A DNA stretch of 64,000 bases from Symsagittifera roscoffensis (lineage: Eukaryota; Xenacoelomorpha; Acoela; Convolutidae). Under the pieces are notes generated by a model. It saw only the letters and a program-made list of their open reading frames with translations. It did not search any database and was not told the origin of the DNA. A program made the position numbers and the translations under genes. Numbering within the stretch: the stretch's first letter is position 1; each line of letters starts with the position of its first letter. Where the stretch lies: assembly GCF_963678635.1 (NCBI RefSeq), contig NC_087071.1:8849842-8913841 (forward strand), read 5' to 3'. Below, piece by piece: positions 37,732-47,516 of this stretch.

Positions 37732-40479
37732 TAGACGTTTTTATGGCGCTCCTGGGTGGGCCTGTCAAAGGCATAAGACCGTCATGATCAGCAAGGGTTT
37801 CAGCGACGAACCCTCCGCTCCGGGCGTATGCCCGAGTTAGAGGCCTTAATGACCGTAATTGTATTAGGGGGAAGGTGCGTACCCTCCGTCTAGTACTATT
37901 TAGCTTTTTAACTTAGTTAACACCGAAAAATCCGGGGGCCGGAGGGTTAGGTGGGAAGTCATGAGCCCGCTTGTCCCAAGGTCCCGGGACCAAAAACAAT
38001 TAAAGAGAAAGCGTAAAACCAAACAAAAATAGTGTATAACCAAGAAAAAGCCAAAAATAAACTTATTTGAAAACAAAAAAGTACAAAAAACAGTAAAAAA
38101 TCCAAAAAGACCAAAAACAGTAAAAAACATAAAGTGACAGTTTATATGTTGTTTCCAGACGAGATGTGATCTGACCTTCCTATTTTTTGTTGTTTCGGAT
38201 TGATTTATATCATTTCTGATAGAAAGATTGTGTGTTTTGGTGGAGGGTTGGATACCCTCCCTTGAGTGTAATTTGAGTATTTAAGCACGTTAATGGTGAT
38301 TTTGCCGGTGGCCGGAGAGTAGAGTGGCAAGCTGACCGACGTGTTCCACACTCAACAAGGACATCAGGGACAACATCCACAACGACTTTTGGGTATTGTT
38401 GAAACAATTTTGGTATCGTTCCGGTACTATTTCATCAAGTGGTGGGGGGCACGATTGGCGCAGTCCGATTGTACCCTCCATCGATTACAAATTTCCGAGT
38501 TAAGGGTCTTAATTCGGGTATTTTGGTGCAAAGGAGGGTATAGTACTATTCATTAACGACTAATTATAGGTTATTATCCTTATTATATATTATTTATCTC
38601 CTAATTAGACCCAAGAAACACCCAAATTTCGTCGAAAATTATCAATTTTCGACCAAACTGTAGACCCCCAAATTTTTGGATATCCGAGCTTTTCCGAACA
38701 GCAAAAAGCTTTTATATAGGGAGTATCTACGTCGTTCGATCCACCTGACTAAAGAAACCGCGTGAGAAAGGACTCAGTAAAAGTTGGAAAAAACCAAAAT
38801 TTTTCGATCAAAATTTCGATAATTTTCTGAATTTTGTCAATCTGTTTTGGGTATCGAGTTTTTGAGTTTTTAGAGTTAGAGCAATAAAATTTTTTGTATT
38901 AGGAGCGTGCTAGCATGACGTGCTCGGCCGCCAGAAAAATTCTTGAGTAACCCTCCGATTAGCTCCGTGGATAGAGCTAACGACTTGAGGATTGGAAAAG
39001 GAAGGAATCGGACTGTCCAAATTTGATAGTTATTGGCCAAATTTTTGTCTCCAAACCAAATTTGGTCAAGTTTTTTGCATTATTCCAGTGCCGTACAGAG
39101 CTACTACGCTCGTTTCAATTATTTTTAGGCACTTTCAAAAGGAATTGCGGAAAAAGTTTCTCAGGACCTATATAGGTGGTGAAAAAAGGCCATTTGGACA
39201 AACACGTTTTTGGCAATTTCTCAAAGACCAGCCAACCGATCGGGATAATTTTGGTACCATAAGTCGACGTTTTGGACCACTTTTCCGGACCGCAATCGTT
39301 TTTGGGTTGATAATCTCGGAAAAGAAAATTTTTTTAGAATTTGTTGGTTCGGAGGGTCCAAATTATAAGTAACCCTCCGAGCGGCAGAAAATTTTATCAA
39401 AACACCTTTTTATCCCGCTGGGAAGGTTGACCGTGTCAACCAACCTAGTTTTAAACAAGTTGCACCGCATTCAGAGGCTTTATTGCGCTAAATTGACCCT
39501 TTTTTCTGATTTTTGCGGAACCCTCCGGAGTAACCCTCCGGAGTGACTTAAGCCCTTTAGCAACCCTCCTTAGTGGAGGTTTCCCACGAGACCCTTAAAG
39601 AAGTTAAAAACAACACCCCGTAGGGAATTTAGTTTGTTTTGACGCTTTTTGAAGCTAGTGGAAGACCCTTCTAAGTGAGGTTAAAAAACTTGAAAATTTT
39701 GGAAGAACCCTCCGAGGTAACCCTCCGGAGCATATTAAGCCTCTTGTTGACCCTACTTAGTGAGTTAAGGGGGACCCTCCGAAGTCTCTTGGGTGACTAA
39801 GGTACCCTCCGACGGGAACCTCCGGAGTAGGCTAATTGTCTTAACAACCCTCCGGAGTAACCCTCCGGAGTGACTTAAACCTTCTAACAACCTTCCTTGT
39901 TAGAAACTTGAGGAAACCTTCTGTGGCAATTTGGGAAACGGAAAATATCCATTTAATTAAGATCATATTAGGATATTAGGCGTGCTTATTAGGATCATAG
40001 GAGCCCATTTTGACCCGGAAACTCGTGATCAACTTTGGATTTTAGATCGGGTGCATCAGAAGTACTTGAACAAAATTTTTTTTTAACAAAGCAGTGACTT
40101 GATAAGAGTGTGGCGGTGAATTGATACTGACGAAAGATCGCTGTCACCTGTAGGATATTCTTATCTGATTATCAATTGTGTTTTGTGTATTGATTATATC
40201 TTGTGAAAATTTTGTGATACCGTTATACTATACAACAAGGTTAAGTTAGCATTATATCAATACTGAGTAGGCCCTGTGTGTGTAATTTTAGCTGAGTCAC
40301 TAAGATTGTCATTGAGAAATCTAAGAGACATTTTTGATACTTACGAGATCGAAGAGGCAGCGTTAAGTAATTTAACTTGAAAATGTTTGCGGTACGTGTG
40401 CATCGCCATTAAATTGTACGAACATTGTTTTTTGGCACAAAGCATGCAGCGCAGGGACTCGTTAGGATCGACCACTTAG
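37732..40479 (+). promoter_or_regulatory. 2.8-kb leader with CCCTCCGGAG repeats
   Basis: An untranslated leader of unusual length. At least fifteen copies of ACCCTCCG or its complement CGGAGGGT are scattered from about 37808 to 39860. The densest clusters are aaccctccggagtaaccctc-type doublets at about 39520-39545, 39708-39735 and 39845-39870. The core CTCCGGAG is self-complementary. Plausible roles are RNA dimerisation or packaging and translation control; this is inference. The frames inside have no ATG or are simple-sequence artefacts. Confidence 0.65.
37744..37760 (+). promoter_or_regulatory. Candidate primer-binding site
   Basis: TGGCGCTCCTGGGTGGG starts 12 nt after the LTR. It begins with TGG, as needed to pair with a tRNA 3' CCA end. 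I could not match it with certainty to a specific tRNA, and the 12-nt gap is longer than usual. Confidence 0.35.
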
Positions 40480-40611
40480 ATTCCAAGGCTGAGCAAGGGA
40501 AGCACGCGAAAATTTAAAACTAGGCGTAGCCAGTCCTCGTTTAGCAGCGCTTCCGACGTGTTTGCTGAAAACGAATCGACTAAAGATCAACCTGATCTTT
40601 CAGTGAGCGGA

Positions 40612-42081
40612 ATGAAACTAAGGAGCGAGAAAAACCTCGATGGCGATCAATGGCGGAGCGCCGAGGCCGGAACCGCAAGCGAAACGCTTCTGGACCTCTT
40701 TGACGAAGGAGAACGGACGCTTATTCGACCCGACTTAGAGCCGAGCGAGGACCTCGAGCGGGAGGAAGTTGAGAGGACGGAGGAGACCTCAGAGCGTTCC
40801 GAGGTCGAGCCGCGAGAGGAAGTGTTATTCAGGGGAATGTCCAAATCGGAGACCAAGAGTCATAGGTGGAGGAGAGAAAATTCACATCCAGCTAATACCC
40901 ACTCATGTCTGGCCAAGCAGAGCAACAACGCGATGATGTCGAGTATAAGCCCAAGTGAAGAACAACCGGGTTCGAAGGCCAAAAAGAGCTGGAAGTCTTT
41001 GTACGATGAGCGCATGGCGTCACTACGAACTGAAGGTTTATCTTCCAGTTATGACTACCCGGAAATAACCCATCCGGATGTGAACTTCACACCGTGCCCA
41101 AGGAACGACATGAGCAGGAAGGCGTCGTCCGCCTCGCCGACCAGGCACATGTCACATGGGATAACGATGGGAGCGTCATCAACGTTCGACAGATTGATGA
41201 CGTCGATGAGCAAGCAAAAAGGCGGTGCGTCATCAAGCACCAGGCTGCAGCCGCAGTTGACCTCATCTTCTTTGGGACTAACCCCGTCATTTGGGGCCAC
41301 TGGCGATATAAGTGACAAGTTCGCTGGTGTAATGAATGGTCTGGATGAACTGAGACGGGACATGACTAAGAGAATAGATCAAGTTGACGAGAGAGCTCAC
41401 CAGGGTCGAGATAATTTGAGAGATGAACTAACGCACGTGAAGTCGCAGGCGATGGTTGATCAGGCTCAATTGATTCGCAACAACGATCAATGCCGGGCGG
41501 AGAGCCTGGCACAGGCAAAAAAGGAGTCACAGGAAAGAGAGGCTAGGATGACTAGGGAGATCGAGCGATTGTTGAACGATCATGATAGTACCTACGCCCA
41601 CACGATGACTAGCCTGGAAAAAAGGTTAGATGCCAAATCTGACTTAATGATGCGGAAGCTTGACGCGATCTTGAATGGGAGCAATTGGGAGGAGCGTTCC
41701 AACCCAAGGGAGCGCTCACGCCATGCGATTGATGGAGATGGTACGGGCAGCTATGCCAGAGCCCAGCAAAGCTCGAGAACGAACTACGAACCTAGGAATA
41801 GGGAGCGGCCAAGGGCAGCCCCGTCGAGGCCTGGCTGGACGAATCCAGTCCCGCCGGAGGCAGATGCTACTCCGGAGACAAGGTTGCCAACTGTGCCACA
41901 AGTCAGTTTAGTTCCAGATCTGACTACAGTCTCACAGGACACGACGATGTATGCCTCGATGTTTGAGCCTCTGAATAGATCTCTCGAGACATTCATCACT
42001 AAGCTCTCGAAGTCAACCCAGAGAGGAGAGAGGTCAAGAAGGACACTGAAAAAGCCGAAGTCGTACAAACGGCTGCATTGA
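40612..42081 (+). CDS. gag: Gag, N-terminal part
   Basis: The frame is open from 40480; the first ATG is at 40612, giving 489 codons. The N-terminus is acidic (runs of EDLEREEVERTEETSERSEV type). Around residues 240-345 there is a strongly charged heptad-like coiled coil (MTKRIDQVDERAHQGRDNL to REIERLLNDHDSTYAH). The rest is polar and proline-rich. The last ~30 residues are basic and look out of frame. The conserved gag core begins in the next frame (DTWIEVMKLHF) at about 42080, so a one-base shift between 42050 and 42081 joins the two parts. A donor-like gcg-gtacgtg just after an ATG at 40385 would allow a short 5' exon in phase, but the acceptor is weak. Confidence 0.7.
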   Translation: MKLRSEKNLDGDQWRSAEAGTASETLLDLFDEGERTLIRPDLEPSEDLEREEVERTEETSERSEVEPREEVLFRGMSKSETKSHRWRRENSHPANTHSCLAKQSNNAMMSSISPSEEQPGSKAKKSWKSLYDERMASLRTEGLSSSYDYPEITHPDVNFTPCPRNDMSRKASSASPTRHMSHGITMGASSTFDRLMTSMSKQKGGASSSTRLQPQLTSSSLGLTPSFGATGDISDKFAGVMNGLDELRRDMTKRIDQVDERAHQGRDNLRDELTHVKSQAMVDQAQLIRNNDQCRAESLAQAKKESQEREARMTREIERLLNDHDSTYAHTMTSLEKRLDAKSDLMMRKLDAILNGSNWEERSNPRERSRHAIDGDGTGSYARAQQSSRTNYEPRNRERPRAAPSRPGWTNPVPPEADATPETRLPTVPQVSLVPDLTTVSQDTTMYASMFEPLNRSLETFITKLSKSTQRGERSRRTLKKPKSYKRLH

Positions 42082-42895
42082 CACTTGGATAGAAGTGATG
42101 AAGTTGCACTTTGAGGAAGAGAGTCTCTCCAAGAAACAGGAGTGCAGCGCGCTAACAAGCAACCTGGAGGGTACTGCACTAAATTGTGTGATGGCGAAAA
42201 GAACCAATGAGAGAGATAGCGCTCGCAAGATATTCGACATTCTGCTGAATCGTTTCGGCTCTGGAGTACAAGGGCACCAGGCTATGGTGAAGTTCGAAAT
42301 GAGGCGTCAAAGAGATGACGAATCCATAGACAGATTTTTGGACGACCTTGAATTGCTTAGGAGGAGAAGCAATCCAGATGAGAAAAAATCCGAGCGAAAC
42401 TTGGCGATTGCTTCAAAGTTCATGGACGGAGTAAAGAGTGAGGAGTTGAAAACGATGTTGACCACACACTTCACCCTGTCACTTGACCAGGTACCCACGC
42501 CCGATGATTTGCGTATGAAGTCAAGCGAGTGTTTACTCATAAAACCGAGGGCGCAAAACCGTTACAGCAATTATGGTAACTATAGCGGGACAAACACTGG
42601 TGTGAACTCCAGTTGGTACAAACCTCGCGATGACATGGATAAGAGGAGGTCTTGTGCGAATTGTGGTTCGATGGATCATCACGTTTCCGCGTGTTCTGCA
42701 TACAAACAGAACATGAAGGCAATAGGCTACTTTCTCGATGACGTCGACGCGACCGACGAGGATCACGAAGAGTACGTCAGAGGGCTCATCATGAAATATG
42801 TTCCGAGATGTTTCTTCTGTAATTTGGAGGGACACTTCAAGTCGGATTGCACTCAATTTTGGATTCAGGTGTCTAGGCCAGTCGAGCACGTCTGA
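42080..42895 (+). CDS. gag: Gag, capsid and nucleocapsid part with two CCHC zinc knuckles
   Basis: The frame is open from 42050; the first ATG is 42098. Residues up to about 150 resemble the Retrotrans_gag core (WIEVMKLHF, ALTSNLEGTALNCVMA, then FLDDLELLRRRS). Two knuckles of the form C-x2-C-x4-H-x4-C follow: CANCGSMDHHVSAC at 42653 and CFFCNLEGHFKSDC at 42809, both complete. They would bind genomic RNA in the particle. The stop overlaps the next start as TGATG at 42893-42897. Confidence 0.8.
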   Translation, partial: DTWIEVMKLHFEEESLSKKQECSALTSNLEGTALNCVMAKRTNERDSARKIFDILLNRFGSGVQGHQAMVKFEMRRQRDDESIDRFLDDLELLRRRSNPDEKKSERNLAIASKFMDGVKSEELKTMLTTHFTLSLDQVPTPDDLRMKSSECLLIKPRAQNRYSNYGNYSGTNTGVNSSWYKPRDDMDKRRSCANCGSMDHHVSACSAYKQNMKAIGYFLDDVDATDEDHEEYVRGLIMKYVPRCFFCNLEGHFKSDCTQFWIQVSRPVEHV

Positions 42896-43500
42896 TGAAC
42901 GAGGCCGAGTCTCGGAGAAAGGAGACCACACCGAGCACCTTTACGACTAAGAAGGTAAAGACACTGCCTGACGAGGTGGTAGCCTCGACCCTGGAGACAG
43001 AGTCGGCTAGCCCACTCAAGGTGGATTACGGTCTGGCGGCAAGGACAGCGTTGCAGAATGTCAAACAGGAGCTAGCCACGAAAGAAGTGGAGCAGTGGGT
43101 AAGGTCGGAGCTGGAGAGCACGGATCTTCGGGAAAAATTTAATATTCTGGGTAAAACGACAAAAATAGAGGACAAAAAGGAACCCAGGAAGCAGGGACTA
43201 AAACTGAACGTTATATCTGGGAGAACTTTCGGCATGAAGAAGGAGGGGACGAAAATAATGTCCATTATCCCAGTCGCAGGGCACCAGGTGGTCAAGAACT
43301 TGAGTGAACCATCCGAGATTACACTAGTCCACCTGGACATTTATGCAGACTACCTGAAGGAGAAAGATCCCAAACTGGACTCCAGGGCAGTGCGAGCGCT
43401 GCTCACAACAGGAGGTCCGAGGCTGATGAAAGTGGATGGACATTACATCGATGTCCATGGCCCATATCCGATTCTAATATCTACACAAAAGCTCACATAA
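42895..43500 (+). CDS. Gag-pro spacer region, unrecognised
   Basis: 201 codons starting at the ATG that overlaps the preceding stop. The sequence is charged at first (KETTPSTFTTKKVKTLPDE) and then compact (GRTFGMKKEGTKIMSIIPVA, HLDIYADYLKEKDPKLDSRA). It lies directly before the protease, where Ty3/gypsy elements often carry a poorly conserved linker. The protein continues in another frame: from about 43476 the zero frame reads NIYTKAHITDANDQIGRI into the protease, so a small deletion or shift occurred at about 43470-43478. Confidence 0.6.
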   Translation: MNEAESRRKETTPSTFTTKKVKTLPDEVVASTLETESASPLKVDYGLAARTALQNVKQELATKEVEQWVRSELESTDLREKFNILGKTTKIEDKKEPRKQGLKLNVISGRTFGMKKEGTKIMSIIPVAGHQVVKNLSEPSEITLVHLDIYADYLKEKDPKLDSRAVRALLTTGGPRLMKVDGHYIDVHGPYPILISTQKLT

Positions 43501-44633
43501 CTGATGCGAACGATCAGATTGGCCGGATAAACATTGGTCAAGAGGAGCTGAAGGTTAGACGAATCGGACACAACGCCATGCTCGAACAAGATGCGGTGCA
43601 CATAGGTTGCGAAGCCGATCTGGCCGCACACGTGCTGGACGTGCAGGGCAGACAACTTTCAGTAAAGGGACTGCTAGACACGGGAGCAGTGGTTAGTGTC
43701 ATGCCAGTCAAAACTTGGACCGACATGGGTTTCGAGAGGTCGGATCTCATACCGACAAAGATCAGGTTGGCAGCTGCAAATCAGGGAGCGATCTATGTGA
43801 CTGGACGAACCCCGATCATTTCACTGCAGCTCGGAGGAAGACATCTTCGGATGAGCTTTCTAGTAGTGGAGAATTTGGACGAATCCGATCAGTTCATCTT
43901 AGGAAGGGACTTTGTACGCAACTTTGATGTCACGATCGATCTCAATGACGGGTTGATTAGGATCAAGGATCCTGAGAGAAAGTATGAAAAGAAACCCCTT
44001 AATAAGATCTTAATTAACCAGGCCAAGGTGCCGATTTTTCTGGATCGAAAAGTTAGGTTAAAACCAAACCAAGCCGTAGTAGCGACGTTTAGGATGAGGA
44101 ACTTGAATGAGCTCAGCAATGACAGACAGGTGTGTCTGGTACCAAATGCCAACAGTAAAAGCTCGGCTATTTTAGGAAGAAGCTTCTCACTCACTAAGAG
44201 CGGACTGTGTGTTAGTGTGTTATTGAACGCAGAAGCAACAACAGTGACAATACAGAGGGGAAAGAAATTTGGCTTTGCTTTGCCTCTGAACACAGACTTT
44301 CAGAGTGTGGAGAACTTGAAAAAATTTGATGTAACTAAATGTCCATTGCATGCGAACCAAGAATGTATAATGAAGAGAGTAAATGAATTGAAATCTTCTA
44401 GGAAATTGTTTTCAATGAAGTCGGAAACAGATGATGGACTGTCTAGTTGTTCCAACTTTCCTGAGAGGCTGACAGAAACAGAGTTAGCAGCGAATAAACC
44501 GGTCCTACCTGAGATAGAACATTTGAAGGGTAAAATATCAGACAAGGAACTAGATTCGCTCAGAGCGGTGCTAAGTCGGAACGCAGACGTTTTTTCGGAA
44601 AATAAGGCCGACATAGGTTGCTGTAATTTTTAG
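43476..44633 (+). CDS. pro: Aspartic protease and start of pol
   Basis: The frame is open from at least 43437; the first ATG is 43578. The retropepsin signature is LLDTGAVVSVMP, with the catalytic Asp at 43677-43679, and the typical second half AILGRDF-like block reads FILGRDFVRNFDVTIDL. The remaining ~200 residues lead into reverse transcriptase (SDKELDSLRAVLSRNADVFS is the conserved block upstream of RT fingers). The frame ends at TAG 44631-44633, where a one-base loss is evident, because frame 2 continues smoothly with EHEIELEEGS. Confidence 0.85.
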   Translation, partial: NIYTKAHITDANDQIGRINIGQEELKVRRIGHNAMLEQDAVHIGCEADLAAHVLDVQGRQLSVKGLLDTGAVVSVMPVKTWTDMGFERSDLIPTKIRLAAANQGAIYVTGRTPIISLQLGGRHLRMSFLVVENLDESDQFILGRDFVRNFDVTIDLNDGLIRIKDPERKYEKKPLNKILINQAKVPIFLDRKVRLKPNQAVVATFRMRNLNELSNDRQVCLVPNANSKSSAILGRSFSLTKSGLCVSVLLNAEATTVTIQRGKKFGFALPLNTDFQSVENLKKFDVTKCPLHANQECIMKRVNELKSSRKLFSMKSETDDGLSSCSNFPERLTETELAANKPVLPEIEHLKGKISDKELDSLRAVLSRNADVFSENKADIGCCNF

Positions 44634-45340
44634 AACACGAGATTGAGTTAGAAGAGGGCTCGGTACCTCATAGGGAAGGGGCGAGAAGGATGACCCCTCA
44701 CAAGTCAGAAGCGTGTAGGAAGGAAATCGAGATGTTAATGGAGTATGACATGATCGAGCCGTCGAAGTCCCCGTGGGCTTGTGGCGTGGTCATGGCGAAA
44801 AAGAAAGGGGGACAACTCAGATTTTGTTGTGATTTCCGTTATCTGAACGCAGTGACTACAAAGGACGCATACCCGATTCCCCGCATCGATGAGAGCCTAT
44901 CCAAGCTGGGGGACGCGAAGTTCTTCACGACGTTGGATTTAGGCTCTGCGTTCTGGCAAGTGCCACTCCGAAAGCAAGATCGAGAAAAAACAGGCTTCGC
45001 GTGCGAGCTGGGGTTGTTCCAGTGGAAGAGGATGCCGTTCGGATTTTGCAACGCGACGGCCACATTCCAGCGACTGATGGCCCAGGCACTCATGAGCGTC
45101 ACTAAGAAATACGGGAATCTCATCATGTGTTATGTTGATGATGTCGTGATTGCAACACCAACCTTAGAAGACCATATAGAGAGGTTGGAGGAGGTGTTTT
45201 CTTGCATGAAGCAGGCGGGTCTGAAATGTAAACCCTCTAAGTGGGAAATCCTCAGAAATTCCATAAAGTATCTGGGACGCCTGGTGGATAAACATGGAAT
45301 GAGACCAGATCCTGAAGCGGTTGAAGCGGTGCTGACCTGA
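44633..45340 (+). CDS. pol: Reverse transcriptase (fingers and palm)
   Basis: The frame is open from about 44633; the first ATG at 44690 is not a natural start. Ty3/gypsy RT blocks are present in order: IEPSKSPWACGVVMAKKKGG, FCCDFRYLN, YPIPRIDE, TTLDLGSAFWQVPL (Asp 44936), KTGFACELGLFQWKRMPFG, NATATFQRLM and YVDD at 45131-45142. The enzyme copies element RNA into DNA in the cytoplasmic particle. The stop at 45338-45340 results from a lost base (tg-aaggca where tgg is expected); frame 1 continues with the thumb. Confidence 0.92.
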   Translation, partial: EHEIELEEGSVPHREGARRMTPHKSEACRKEIEMLMEYDMIEPSKSPWACGVVMAKKKGGQLRFCCDFRYLNAVTTKDAYPIPRIDESLSKLGDAKFFTTLDLGSAFWQVPLRKQDREKTGFACELGLFQWKRMPFGFCNATATFQRLMAQALMSVTKKYGNLIMCYVDDVVIATPTLEDHIERLEEVFSCMKQAGLKCKPSKWEILRNSIKYLGRLVDKHGMRPDPEAVEAVLT

Positions 45341-45580
45341 AGGCACCTAAAACAGATACACAGCTGATGAGTTTTTTGGGATTCGCTAATTATTATCGAG
45401 AGTTCATCAAGGGGTATGCTGACAAAATATACCCCATGCAGCAGTTGATGAGAAACAAGGGCAAAAAGTTCACTTGTACTGATGAGGCACAGGTTTCATT
45501 TGAGAACATCAAACGTGAACTTTGCGAGGCACCGGTCCTCGGCATGCCAACAGAGAAGGAGATGTTTCTGCTGGACGGAT
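45340..45580 (+). CDS. pol: RT thumb and RNase H connection
   Basis: Frame 1 from 45340. KAPKTDTQLMSFLGFANYYR and then FIKGYADKIYPMQQLMR is the classic Ty3/gypsy block between the RT palm and RNase H. After LGMPTEKEMFLLDG the frame runs on to a stop at 45651 without sense. The true continuation (TDASVVAISGILHQ) is one frame over from 45578. Confidence 0.85.
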
Positions 45581-46476
45581 GCATCAGTGGTTGCGATATC
45601 GGGCATACTTCACCAGGAGCAGGAGTGGAACGGGATAGCCTACGGGAGTAAAGTCCTGAGTGATACTGAGATGAAGTACGGCGCACCAAAAGCGGAGATG
45701 TTCGCGGTGATCACTTTCGTGGAAAAACACAGGGCCTACTTGGGGAGTGATCCCTTCAAGTTTCGTGTGGATAATCGTGCCCTTGCCTGGCTGAAAACCT
45801 ATTCGATGGACCAAAGTTATATTGGTCGTTGGATCGTGCGCCTGGATGGATACCACATGATCATAGAGTACCGTACCCGTGACAAGCACCAGAACGCAGA
45901 TAGCCTCAGTAAAAAGACAGAGTTTTATGAGCGCCTCGAGGAGAAGCAGGCTAACCAATCGGAAATCAAAGACGGGTTTTCATTTCTGGACAAGGAAACC
46001 TACGACAAACTGCCACTTACTAGGTGGTTAGATAAGTCAGGGCATCCTATACCCGGACACCCTGACCTTCCAGTGGAGGCGGCCGCGGAGATAAAGGTTT
46101 TAGCCAGAGGCGAGCCCGTTCCGTTGGATCTGCTAGTACGATCCAATTTGGTACAGCAAGAACTTACCAGGCTGGGTATAAACAGCATGGCTCTATTGAA
46201 CAGGACGGTGAACGTGGCGCCGGACGTCATGGGAAAGCTCCGTGACTTGTTGGACAGGGAAGTGGATAGGCATGATCGTGAGTGGATGGATACCATGCAG
46301 CGGTTGACTGTCACTGAGAGAACAGAGCAGAGGCCAGTGTCCATTCGCAGCCGAGGCGTTGAACGGGATTGCAGGTCGATAGTCAACCAGCTGGTGAGCT
46401 CGATGCCAAAGGAGGTCTTGTTGAGAACTTCGTTCACTGAATATGGGACACTGAATCAGACCCAAGCCACAAGGAA
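45578..46476 (+). CDS. pol: RNase H and tether
   Basis: Frame 2. RNase H acidic residues are in place: Asp of TDASVVAISG (45578), Glu of YGAPKAEMFAVI, Asp of FRVDNRALAWL and Asp of HQNADSLSKK. This domain degrades RNA in the RNA-DNA hybrid. The first 32 residues of the open frame (45482-45577) are an out-of-frame overlap. After RNase H, ~180 polar residues lead toward integrase. Near 46475 the frame breaks; frame 1 continues the protein. Confidence 0.85.
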
Positions 46477-47516
46477 GTCAGGATTAAGTCGAAATCTAGC
46501 TTCGCGAGGAGAGTGCATTTCACGGATGCAAAAGAAGAATACGAGCCGAGCCCAGATTGTTCGACCGGGGACGAGACAATGTCTGAGGAGTCAGACACCT
46601 TTGAGCCCGTGCAGGACGACTTGTCCGGGGAGAGGTTGACAAGACCACCTAGGGGCAGAATTTTGTCCGGGGAGTCGGATTAAAAGCGACCAATGGACAG
46701 AGTTTTGTCCGGGGAGTCGAGAAACATCTCAGACAACTTGGAATATGATGTTGGGGAATCAGTCGGCTCAAGTGTTGATTTGAGGCGCCAGTCCTGGGAC
46801 AACACATCTGAAACAACCTCTGACAACACAACTGAAACAACTTCCAGTTCCGATGTGTCAGAGATTGCAATCCTTGTTGGTAGACTGGAAGCAGCGCGGG
46901 CTGGACCGAGAACTCATCAGGATCCAGACAGGGATAGATACACCTCAGCTGAAGAGGGCACTGTGGTAGATAATGCCGCAGACGAGCCCGAGCTGATAGC
47001 AGTTTCGAAACGCCCAACCAGATTGCTGCCACATGGTACGGTCGTCCGTACCAATCTGGAACCATCTTTGCAGGAAGCGACGCCTTTGAGAAAGATTTGG
47101 TGTGTCAAGTTGATGGACGATGCTCATGCTCCGGAAATAATGAGTGGGCAAATGAACGTGGTAAAGACGTATTTGAAGGCCAGGTACATGCTGTCGGATG
47201 TTCTAAGGGCTCAACGTAATGATAGAATGACGAGCAGTCTGAAGAGATGGGTCGAGAATGGAGCACCTGAAAAGGGAGATTTGGAAGAAGACAGCTACAA
47301 GATCTTGAAGCAATTCTACCTGAAGAGAAGCGACTTGTTGTACCTGAACAAGGACGGAATCGTAGCCTGTAAACGTAAAAAGGAGGACAAGGTCCTTTAT
47401 AAATACAATTCAATAGTGTTACCACAGTTGTACCAGACCGAATTGCTCTTTCGCTCACATGATGAGATGGGCCATCACGGCGTGGACAAAGTGTACAACA
47501 GGATACAGAAACGATC
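46477..47516 (+). CDS. pol: Linker and integrase N-terminal HHCC start
   Basis: Frame 1, interrupted by one TAA at 46681-46683 and reopening at the ATG at 46693. The linker is rich in Glu, Ser and Thr (SETTSDNTTETTSSSDVSE) and repeats the peptide LSGES three times. From about 47280 it becomes integrase-like (ILKQFYLKRSDLLYL), with the first half of the HHCC zinc module (RSHDEMGHHGVDKVYNRI). The frame is lost at about 47515, and the Cys pair appears in frame 0. Confidence 0.8.

Noticed and set aside
37900-38130. Very hydrophobic 76-codon minus-strand frame in the leader
   Set aside because: The hydrophobicity comes from reading caaaaa/taaaaa simple sequence in antisense. It is not a membrane protein.
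38720-38760. gttcgatcc B-box-like word in the leader as part of a Pol III gene
   Set aside because: It lies upstream, not downstream, of the A-box-like word at about 38955, and there is no cloverleaf around it.
38992-39372. 126-codon plus-strand frame in the leader
   Set aside because: It starts with TTG and has no internal ATG. Composition is that of AT-rich leader, and it is interrupted on both sides by the CCCTCCG repeats. Not supported as a gene.
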